Assembly: GCA_016791285.1 (NCBI GenBank)
Contig: JAEUMX010000147.1
Location: forward strand, 1-5,577
Direction of reading: 5' to 3'
DNA length: 5,577 bases
Source of the DNA: Burkholderiales bacterium
GTDB lineage: Bacteria; Pseudomonadota; Gammaproteobacteria; Burkholderiales; JAEUMW01
The position numbers and the translations under genes are program-made. The notes beneath the pieces were generated by a model that saw only the letters and a program-made list of their open reading frames with translations, had not been told where the DNA came from and searched no databases. This document shows, piece after piece, positions 1 through 5,332 of the stretch; positions within the stretch are counted from its first letter, which is position 1, and each line of letters begins with the position of its first letter.

Positions 1-624
1 CTCAAGGGGGGCGGCACCTGGCTCGGCATCACCCGCTCCGGCCGCATCGCGGCGGTCACCAACTATCGCCAGGGGACCGCCCCGCGCACCGACCTGCGCT
101 CCCGCGGCCTCCTGGTCACCGGATTCCTGGCGGCGGACCGCCCACCCGAAGCCCATCTGGCGATGGTCGCATCCGAACGCGACGCGTACGACGGCTTCAA
201 CCTGCTCGCCGGCGACGGGCGCGAGCTGCACTACCTTTCGAATCGGGGCGGCGCGCCGCAACCGGTTGCCGCCGGCGTGCACGGGCTCAGCAACGCCCTG
301 CTCGACACGCCGTGGCCCAAGGTCGAGCGGGCCAAAGCCGCACTCGCCACGCTGCTCGACCGCGACCGGGACGCGCTCGTCGACGCGGTGCTGGCGCTGC
401 TCGCCGACCAGGTTCGACCGGCCGATCACGAGCTGCCCAGCACCGGGGTGAGCCGCGAATGGGAGCGCTGCCTGTCCCCCGTCTTCATCGCCTCGCCCGA
501 CTACGGCACGCGCTGCTCGACCGTGCTGCTGGTCGACCGGCACGGCCACGTCACCTTCGTCGAGCGCAGTTTCGACCACGCCAGCGGCAGCAGCACCGAT
601 GCCGTCTACGGCTTCGCGGCGTAA
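1..624 (+). CDS. NRDE/TANGO2-family protein, C-terminal part (5' end outside window)
   Basis: Frame 1 is open from the first base to the TAA at 622-624, giving 207 visible residues; the true start lies upstream. The ATG at 163 is internal, because conserved family sequence precedes it: GGTWLGI at about residues 4-10, and AVTNYR soon after. Further family signatures are YDGFNLL (about residues 63-69), HGLSNALLDTPWPKVERAK (about 94-112), and a C-terminal YGTRCSTVLLVDR followed by an ER-x-FD. This is the order expected for the TANGO2/NRDE family (named after an Asn-Arg-Asp-Glu motif near the N terminus). That motif would be among the roughly 50-60 residues missing here. The family is widespread in bacteria and eukaryotes. 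Eukaryotic members have been linked to Golgi organisation and heme or lipid handling, but the bacterial role is not established, so I assign none. No signal peptide can be judged. The following aldolase gene has its own promoter-like box, so operon membership is uncertain. Confidence 0.88.
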   Translation, partial: LKGGGTWLGITRSGRIAAVTNYRQGTAPRTDLRSRGLLVTGFLAADRPPEAHLAMVASERDAYDGFNLLAGDGRELHYLSNRGGAPQPVAAGVHGLSNALLDTPWPKVERAKAALATLLDRDRDALVDAVLALLADQVRPADHELPSTGVSREWERCLSPVFIASPDYGTRCSTVLLVDRHGHVTFVERSFDHASGSSTDAVYGFAA

Positions 625-650
625 CGCCGCATAGCAAGGCGCGCTGCGGC
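616..650 (+). other. Two mutually exclusive short GC hairpins at the end of the NRDE gene
   Basis: GCGGCG (616-621) and CGCCGC (625-630) are perfect inverted 6-mers with only the TAA stop codon as loop. The right arm overlaps GCCGCA (626-631), which is complementary to TGCGGC (645-650) across a 13-base loop. The two stems therefore compete for the same bases. Neither is followed by a T-run, so intrinsic termination is unlikely to be efficient. They could act as a 3'-end stabiliser or weak attenuator ahead of the aldolase gene. In GC-rich DNA short stems like these also arise by chance. Confidence 0.3.
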
Positions 651-652
651 AG

Positions 653-658
653 TATAAT
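653..658 (+). promoter_or_regulatory. Putative sigma70 -10 box for the aldolase-mtnA unit
   Basis: A perfect TATAAT stands out in otherwise GC-rich sequence, 28 bases before the GTG start of the aldolase. The implied transcript start, near 664-666, would leave a leader of about 20 bases holding the ribosome binding site. I see no convincing TTGACA at 15-19 bases upstream: the sequence around 630-636 is GC-rich and a poor match. The promoter would therefore be weak or activator-dependent. Alternatively the box is fortuitous and the gene is read from the NRDE promoter. Confidence 0.45.
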
Positions 659-674
659 TCGCGCTCTTCGCTGC

Positions 675-681
675 AAGGAGG
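675..681 (+). promoter_or_regulatory. Strong ribosome binding site fixing the GTG start of the aldolase
   Basis: AAGGAGG at 675-681 sits five bases before GTG 687. It is nearly a full anti-16S match. It decides the start: the same frame stays open far upstream to an ATG at 312, but that stretch overlaps the NRDE gene and codes for low-complexity Arg/Ala-rich sequence. Confidence 0.85.
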
Positions 682-686
682 ACGGC

Positions 687-2204
687 GTGCAGAGCCGCTG
701 GGACACCGACGAAGCTGCCCGCCACACGGACGCCCTGGCGCTGCGCTGCTATTCGTCGCGGCTCCTGGGAGCCGATCCGGCGCTCGTTCTCCACGGCGGC
801 GGCAACACCTCGCTCAAACTCGGCGACACGCTGTTCGTCAAGGGCAGCGGCACCGATCTCGCCCGAGTCGAGCCTTCGGATTTCACACCGCTGCGCCTTT
901 CCGGGACCGTCGCGCTGCTCGAGGGCGCAGCGCTCGACTCGGCGCGGATGTACGCAAGGCTCGAAGGCTTGGTCGCGCGCCGCCCGGCGCCGAAACCCTC
1001 GGTCGAGACCTTGCTGCACGCCGCGCTGCCCGCTCGCTGCGTCGAGCACACCCACGCGGACGCCGTACTGGCGGTCGCCAACACCGAGCACGGCGGGCAG
1101 ATCCTCGCGGATCTGTACGGCGATCTCGCGCCGACGGTTCCGTATCGGCATTCGGGTTTCGACCTGGCAAGAGCCTCCGCGGAGACCTACCGCCAGCGCG
1201 CCACCGACCGAACGATCGGTCTCGTGCTGCAGTTTCACGGGGTGGTCGCGTTCGCCGATGATGCGCGGACTTCCTACGAGAACATGATCCGTCTCGTGAC
1301 CATGGCGGAGTCGTATCTCGACGCGCGCGGGGCGTGGTCGCTGCCGGTGGCGCGGATCTGCGCACCGCCCCCCGATCGCCTCGCGCTGGCCGGGCTGCGT
1401 GCGTCGATCTCGCGCGCTGCCGGCTTTCCGCTGGTGATGCAGGTCATGCGCGATCCGTTCGCGCTGTCTTTCGCGGCTCGCCCCGACTTGGCGCAGTTCT
1501 GCAACCAGGGACCGGCCACACCCCAGCATGCGATCTTCGGCCGCCGCGTGCCGCTGCTCGACCGCGACGTTTCGCGCTTCGTCGACCGCTATCGCGACTA
1601 TTTGGCGGCGTCACTCACGCCGGACGAAGCGGCACGGGTCGACGCGAGCCCGCGCATTGCCGTGCTGCCCGGTCTGGGGGTCTGCGCACTGGGGGTGAGC
1701 GCTGCATACGCCCGCATCGCCACCGAGATATTTCGGCACGACATGGAGATCATGGTCCGCGCACAAGCGCACGATCGCTATCGCGCGGCCCCGGCGCCGC
1801 TCATGGCGCGCGCGGAGCTGGAGTACGGCGGCTTCGAAACACGCGAGCGCGAACTGGCCGACTCGGACTACCCGCTGCGCGGCCAGGTGGCGGCGATCAC
1901 GGCCGCGGCACTGGAAGCGGCGCCGCGGCGTGTCGAGAGCCTGTTGCGGCAAGGATGCGCCGTCGCGATCGCGGGAGCGGCGCTGCCGGGCATCGAGGCG
2001 GACGCGGCAGTGCGGTGTTTTCCGGCGCCATCCGCGTGGGACACCTTCCTCGACGAACTGGTCGTCGCGTTTGGCGGGCTCGACCTCCTCGTTACCGCCC
2101 GCGACGAGACGCGGCTCGTCGAGCAAAGCGCCTCGCTGCTCGCGCTTTCCCCCGTCGGGGGCCGCAACGAAGGCGCGGGTGCGTCCACCCAGGCGATCGC
2201 ATGA
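687..2204 (+). CDS. Class II aldolase with degenerate C-terminal short-chain dehydrogenase domain
   Basis: 505 residues from GTG 687. Residues 1 to about 390 match the aldolase half of the long 'bifunctional aldolase/short-chain dehydrogenase' proteins (rhamnulose-1-phosphate aldolase type). Visible motifs are HGGGNTS (36-42, phosphate-binding region), VKGSGTDL, PSVET with the putative catalytic Glu107, HTHAD giving zinc ligands His121 and His123, and FHG giving the third ligand His184. VLPGLGV near 330-336 and LEYGGFE near 380 are linker motifs of the same family. Full-length relatives run to about 680-700 residues with a complete dehydrogenase. Here only about 110 residues follow, without a usable Rossmann glycine motif or Ser-Tyr-Lys triad. 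Such enzymes cleave ketose-1-phosphates to dihydroxyacetone phosphate and an aldehyde in the cytoplasm. The ATGA overlap with mtnA suggests 5-methylthio- or 5-deoxyribulose-1-phosphate as substrate (inference). A dehydratase (MtnB-like) reaction or another sugar phosphate remains possible. Confidence 0.85.
   Translation: MQSRWDTDEAARHTDALALRCYSSRLLGADPALVLHGGGNTSLKLGDTLFVKGSGTDLARVEPSDFTPLRLSGTVALLEGAALDSARMYARLEGLVARRPAPKPSVETLLHAALPARCVEHTHADAVLAVANTEHGGQILADLYGDLAPTVPYRHSGFDLARASAETYRQRATDRTIGLVLQFHGVVAFADDARTSYENMIRLVTMAESYLDARGAWSLPVARICAPPPDRLALAGLRASISRAAGFPLVMQVMRDPFALSFAARPDLAQFCNQGPATPQHAIFGRRVPLLDRDVSRFVDRYRDYLAASLTPDEAARVDASPRIAVLPGLGVCALGVSAAYARIATEIFRHDMEIMVRAQAHDRYRAAPAPLMARAELEYGGFETRERELADSDYPLRGQVAAITAAALEAAPRRVESLLRQGCAVAIAGAALPGIEADAAVRCFPAPSAWDTFLDELVVAFGGLDLLVTARDETRLVEQSASLLALSPVGGRNEGAGASTQAIA
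1872..2201 (+). other. Vestigial SDR (Rossmann) domain inside the aldolase gene
   Basis: Residues 396-505 of the aldolase align by eye with pieces of a short-chain dehydrogenase. PLRGQVAAIT (396-405) matches the strand-1 lead-in that normally runs into TGAASGIG, but here it continues AAALEA, so the dinucleotide-binding glycines are gone. A strand-2-like CAVAIAG follows. FGGLDLLV (462-469) matches the strand-4 segment, but the usual NNAG is replaced by TARD. A Leu-rich SPVGG near the end recalls the strand-5 'LSP-GG' segment, after which the protein stops. The Ser, Tyr-x-x-x-Lys and C-terminal substrate loop are missing. The reading frame stays open throughout, so this looks like in-frame erosion tolerated by selection rather than a fresh pseudogene. 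It may survive as a structural or oligomerisation module. Confidence 0.65.
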
Positions 2205-3253
2205 CGCTCAAGGTGGAGACACTGCGCTGGCGAGATGGCGCGCTGGAGCTCGTCGACCAGCGACGGCTGCCGCTCGATTTCGCCTATGTGCGGTGCACCT
2301 CGGCGGCACAGACGGCGGAGGCCATCCGTGACATGGTGGTGCGCGGCGCCCCGGCGATCGGGTGCGCCGCTGCCTACGGCCTCGCGGTCGAAGCGCTGCG
2401 CCTCGAGCACCTCGCGCCGGCGGAATTCTTCGCACAGATGGACGAGGCTGCGGCGCTGCTCGCGGCAAGCCGCCCGACCGCGGTGAACCTGTTCTGGGCC
2501 ATCGATCGGATGCGCCGATGCGTCGAAACCGCCCGCCCGGCCGCGGCGCCCTCCGCGATCGCCGCCGCGCTGCTCGGGCAGGCGCACGCGATCCGCGACG
2601 AGGACATCGCGGCCAACCGCGCGCTCGGCGCCCACGGTGCCGCGCTCATCGAAGACGGCGCGCGGGTGCTCACCCATTGCAACGCCGGTGCGCTCGCCAC
2701 GGCGGGGCACGGCACCGCACTGGGCGTGATCCGCTCGGCCGTGGAATCCGGCAAGCGCGTGCGCGTCTTCGTCGACGAAACGCGCCCGTTCCTGCAGGGT
2801 GCGCGGCTCACCGCGTGGGAGCTGCTCGAAGACGGCATCCCCGCCACCCTGATCGCGGACGTAGCCGCTGGCTACCTCATGCGCTGCGGCGAGATCGATG
2901 CGGTGATCGTCGGCACCGACCGGGTCGCGGCCAACGGCGATGTCGCGAACAAGATCGGCACCTATCCGCTCGCGGTGCTCGCGCGCCGGCACGGCATCCC
3001 GTTCTATGTCGCGTGTCCGCTCTCGACCCTCGACCTCGCGCTCGCGAGCGGCGCACAGATCCCGATCGAGGAGCGGCCCGCGTCCGAGGTGACGGGCTTC
3101 GGCGACGTGCGCTGGGCACCGCCGCGGATCGCCGTGCGCAATCCCGCTTTCGATGTCACCCCCGCGGACCTCGTCACCGCGCTCATCACCGAGCGCGGCG
3201 TGATCGAGCAGCCGGACGAAGCGCGCATCCGTGCGTTCGCCCGGCAGAAATGA
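2201..3253 (+). CDS. mtnA: S-methyl-5-thioribose-1-phosphate isomerase (MtnA)
   Basis: 350 residues, the usual MtnA length. It isomerises the aldose methylthioribose-1-phosphate to the ketose methylthioribulose-1-phosphate in the cytoplasm, in methionine salvage or its DHAP-shunt variant. Visible signatures are RGAPAIG near residue 50, THCNAG with catalytic Cys160, DETRPFLQGARLTAWEL near 190-206, and GTDRVAANGDVANKIGTY with Asp240. Cys160 and Asp240 fall at the same numbers as the catalytic pair of the Bacillus subtilis enzyme, which supports the ATG at 2201. There is no good Shine-Dalgarno. The start overlaps the aldolase stop as ATGA, so translation is probably coupled to the aldolase. The same fold is used by 5-deoxyribose-1-phosphate isomerases and eIF2B-like ribose-1,5-bisphosphate isomerases; the full catalytic set favours MtnA or the closely related deoxyribose enzyme. 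No mtnP, mtnK, mtnB, mtnC or mtnD is in view. Confidence 0.94.
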   Translation: MTLKVETLRWRDGALELVDQRRLPLDFAYVRCTSAAQTAEAIRDMVVRGAPAIGCAAAYGLAVEALRLEHLAPAEFFAQMDEAAALLAASRPTAVNLFWAIDRMRRCVETARPAAAPSAIAAALLGQAHAIRDEDIAANRALGAHGAALIEDGARVLTHCNAGALATAGHGTALGVIRSAVESGKRVRVFVDETRPFLQGARLTAWELLEDGIPATLIADVAAGYLMRCGEIDAVIVGTDRVAANGDVANKIGTYPLAVLARRHGIPFYVACPLSTLDLALASGAQIPIEERPASEVTGFGDVRWAPPRIAVRNPAFDVTPADLVTALITERGVIEQPDEARIRAFARQK

Positions 3254-3255
3254 AT

Positions 3256-3278
3256 CGGGCCGGACAAAGTCCGGCCCG
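3256..3278. terminator. Perfect 10-bp hairpin between convergent genes, probable bidirectional terminator
   Basis: Arms 3256-3265 and 3269-3278 pair without mismatch around an AAA loop (TTT on the other strand). The stem is nearly all G-C and begins three bases after the mtnA stop. The convergent dehydrogenase gene ends 24 bases further on at 3302. Position and symmetry suit a shared transcript end for both genes. No T-run follows on either strand, so it may act as an RNA 3'-end stabiliser or a pause site for Rho rather than a classical intrinsic terminator. Confidence 0.6.
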
Positions 3279-3301
3279 GATCCGTTGGCGGCGGCTACGG
3301 C

Positions 3302-4042
3302 TTACAGCACGACGCCGCCCGATGCCTCGATCGCAACCCCCGTGATGTAGCCCGCCTCGTCGGAGGCGAGGAAGGCGAAGGTGCTGGCCATCTCCTCGGG
3401 TTTGCCCAGCCGGCGCAGCGGGATGCCGGACTCGATCTTCTTGATCACTTCCTCCGGCATGGCGCGGACCATCTCGGTGCCGATGAAGCCCGGGCACACG
3501 GCCACGGCGCGGATGTTGTTCTTGCCGAGCTCCTTGGCCCAGGTCTTGGTCATGCCGATCACGCCGAACTTGGTCGCGGCGTAGTTGGTCTGGCCGAAAT
3601 TGCCGTAGAGGCCGACCACCGACGAGGTCGTGAGGATCACGCCGGAGTTCTGCGCCAGCATGATGTCCGTCACCGCCTTCGTGCAGCGCCACACACCCTT
3701 GAGGTTGATGTCGATGACGCGGTCCCACTGCTCCTCGGTCATCTTCTTCATGGTCGAGTCCATGGTGATGCCGGCGTTGTTCACGAGCACGTCGACGCGG
3801 CCCCAGGCCTTCATCACGGCGTCGACCGCCGCCTTGATGTCGGCGTCGCTGGTGACGTTGACGACGGCGCCCATGGCCTGCCCGCCCGCCGCCTTGATCT
3901 CGTTCACCACCGCGTCCACTTCGTTCTGCTTGAGATCGCAGACCACGACCTTGGCGCCTTCCTGGCCGAACTTGAGCGCGGTGGACTTGCCGATGCCGTT
4001 CGCCGCGCCGGTGATGATGGAAACCTTATCCTTGAGCCGCAT
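3302..4042 (-). CDS. Short-chain dehydrogenase/reductase, FabG/PhaB-like (3-oxoacyl or 3-hydroxyacyl thioester oxidoreductase)
   Basis: 246 residues, a complete classical SDR of normal length. It has the cofactor motif TGAANGIG (11-18), NNAG (88-91), Asn113, Ser141, Tyr154 and Lys158 (YAATK), and PGFIGTE (184-190). The catalytic Asn-Ser-Tyr-Lys tetrad is intact. The resemblance is to beta-ketoacyl-ACP reductase (FabG) and acetoacetyl-CoA reductase (PhaB). Unlike NADPH-dependent FabG (GASRGIG), it has Asn in place of that Arg and Asp36 at the end of strand 2 (VVCDLK). By general SDR rules this favours NAD(H), which would fit an oxidative 3-hydroxyacyl-CoA role. A GGAG at 4050-4053 lies seven bases before the ATG. 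It stands alone, convergent with mtnA; the same-strand neighbour upstream is the transpeptidase, 104 bases away. Lysines outnumber arginines (about 20 to 8) and 19 of 20 lysine codons are AAG, unlike the Arg-rich neighbours; this suggests high expression. The exact substrate is unknown. Confidence 0.9.
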   Translation of the reverse strand: MRLKDKVSIITGAANGIGKSTALKFGQEGAKVVVCDLKQNEVDAVVNEIKAAGGQAMGAVVNVTSDADIKAAVDAVMKAWGRVDVLVNNAGITMDSTMKKMTEEQWDRVIDINLKGVWRCTKAVTDIMLAQNSGVILTTSSVVGLYGNFGQTNYAATKFGVIGMTKTWAKELGKNNIRAVAVCPGFIGTEMVRAMPEEVIKKIESGIPLRRLGKPEEMASTFAFLASDEAGYITGVAIEASGGVVL

Positions 4043-4049
4043 TTGTCCA

Positions 4050-4053
4050 CTCC
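4050..4053 (-). promoter_or_regulatory. Ribosome binding site of the SDR gene
   Basis: On the minus strand GGAG lies seven bases upstream of ATG 4042, in the context TGGAGTGG. It supports this start. An ATG overlapping it is in a different frame. Confidence 0.65.
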
Positions 4054-4116
4054 ATTTGGTTTAGGTGTTGAAGAAGCCGCCAGCCCTCTCGCGGGCCGCG
4101 GGTGACGCTCTTGGTG

Positions 4117-4132
4117 TGCTTCGGATGCTTCG
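4117..4132. repeat. Tandem 7-bp repeat TGCTTCG x2
   Basis: TGCTTCG occurs at 4117-4123 and again at 4126-4132, separated by GA. It lies in the 104-bp gap between the transpeptidase stop and the SDR start, about 75-90 bases upstream of the SDR start codon. It could be a pair of operator half-sites for the SDR gene or a chance repeat. The rest of this gap is GC-rich and shows no clear -10/-35 pair or T-tailed terminator. Confidence 0.25.
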
Positions 4133-4146
4133 CTGCGCGTGCAGGA

Positions 4147-4677
4147 TCAGCTTGCTCGCGCCACCCCGGACGCAGCCGCCTGGATGGCCGCGGCCGGCGC
4201 AACGATCTCGACCCGGGTGCCGATTGGCACGCGCTCGAAGAGATCGATGATGTCGATGTTGCGCATCCGCACGCAGCCCTTCGATCCGGGCTGCCCCAGG
4301 GGAATGTCGTCGGGCGTGCCGTGAATATAGATGAAGCGGCGCATGGTATCCACATCCCCCAGCCGGTTGAATCCGGGCTCGCGGCCCGACAGCCAGAGGA
4401 TGCGCGTGAGTATCCAGTCGCGGCCGGGGAAGCGGGCGTCGAGCTCGGGGCCGTACACCTCGCCGGTGGGACGGCGCTGGACGAAGACCGCACCCGGCGG
4501 CTCGCCGGCGCCGATTTTGGCGCGGACGATGTGGTGCCCGCGCGGCGTGCAGTAGCTGCCGTACTTCTCGCCGACCCCGCGTGCACCCGTCGACACCACA
4601 TAGCGACGCAGGACCTCGCCGCGGTCATCCCGCAGCTCGAGCGTCTGGGTGGGCACGTCGATCCTGATCGTTGCCAT
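4147..4677 (-). CDS. Small L,D-transpeptidase (YkuD domain), no signal peptide, SKGC variant
   Basis: 176 residues from ATG 4677. The YkuD signature is clear: IHGT with catalytic His119, then GQPGSKGCVRMRN with nucleophile Cys135, sixteen residues later. YkuD enzymes make 3-3 peptidoglycan crosslinks or attach proteins to the wall. Other conserved parts of the subfamily are TPRGHH (44-49), RAKIGAG (52-58), RRPTGE (68-73) and GRDWILTRILWL (85-96). Two features are unusual. The common Ser-His-Gly-Cys is Ser-Lys-Gly-Cys (Lys133). The protein starts MATIRIDVPTQTLEL directly in beta-strand sequence, with no export signal or membrane segment. I recall similar short leaderless betaproteobacterial relatives, so the start is probably right, and no upstream in-frame start adds a signal. 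The gene follows tadA by eight bases with no clear ribosome binding site, so it is probably translated by coupling. Confidence 0.88.
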   Translation of the reverse strand: MATIRIDVPTQTLELRDDRGEVLRRYVVSTGARGVGEKYGSYCTPRGHHIVRAKIGAGEPPGAVFVQRRPTGEVYGPELDARFPGRDWILTRILWLSGREPGFNRLGDVDTMRRFIYIHGTPDDIPLGQPGSKGCVRMRNIDIIDLFERVPIGTRVEIVAPAAAIQAAASGVARAS

Positions 4678-4685
4678 GTGTGCGG

Positions 4686-5255
<570 letters not shown>

Positions 5256-5279
5256 TCACCCTTCCAAAAAATTCGGCGC

Positions 5280-5285
5280 TAGAAT
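5280..5285 (+). promoter_or_regulatory. Possible -10 box (TAGAAT) for the MltF-like gene
   Basis: TAGAAT at 5280-5285 differs from the consensus at one base and lies in the 176-bp divergent gap, 47 bases before the ATG. The best upstream partner is TTCACC at 5255-5260 with a long 19-base spacer, so the assignment is weak. AATTCG occurs at 5270-5275 and again at 5283-5288, overlapping the box. No comparable promoter pair for tadA is evident on the minus strand. Confidence 0.3.
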
Positions 5286-5321
5286 TCGAGTAAGAACAAC
5301 GCCGGACGCTCGGCGCCACAG

Positions 5322-5328
5322 AAGGAGG
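5322..5328 (+). promoter_or_regulatory. Ribosome binding site of the MltF-like gene
   Basis: AAGGAGG at 5322-5328, four bases before ATG 5333, is a near-ideal match. It supports a real gene start although the gene is cut by the window edge. Confidence 0.8.
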
Positions 5329-5332
5329 GGAC

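Noticed and set aside
163..165. ATG 163 as start of a 153-residue NRDE protein
   Set aside because: Conserved TANGO2-family sequence (GGTWLGI, AVTNYR) is encoded upstream in the same frame, so this Met is internal.
312..686. Upstream extension of the aldolase frame to an ATG at 312
   Set aside because: It lies inside the well-supported NRDE gene and codes for Arg/Ala-rich low-complexity sequence; GTG 687 has a near-perfect ribosome binding site and begins recognisable family sequence.
606..1529. Minus-strand open frame of 307 residues opposite the aldolase
   Set aside because: Low-complexity Arg-rich shadow with no motif or ribosome binding site.
1334..2200. Extended mtnA frame starting at 1334
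   Set aside because: This part overlaps the aldolase and is Arg-rich shadow sequence; MtnA family sequence and catalytic numbering start at ATG 2201.
2513..2680. mtnA as a ribose-1,5-bisphosphate isomerase or eIF2B-like protein
   Set aside because: The THCNAG, DETRP and GTDR-NGDVANKIGTY set with Cys160/Asp240 and the 350-residue length are those of MtnA.
1868..2992. Long minus-strand open frame of 374 residues opposite aldolase and mtnA
   Set aside because: Typical antisense shadow in high-GC DNA, rich in Arg/Gly/Ala with no recognisable domain; both plus-strand genes have intact catalytic motifs.
3302..4042. SDR gene as the missing dehydrogenase half split off from the aldolase
   Set aside because: It is a complete FabG/PhaB-like SDR on the opposite strand with different composition and no aldolase-family features; a fission origin has no support.
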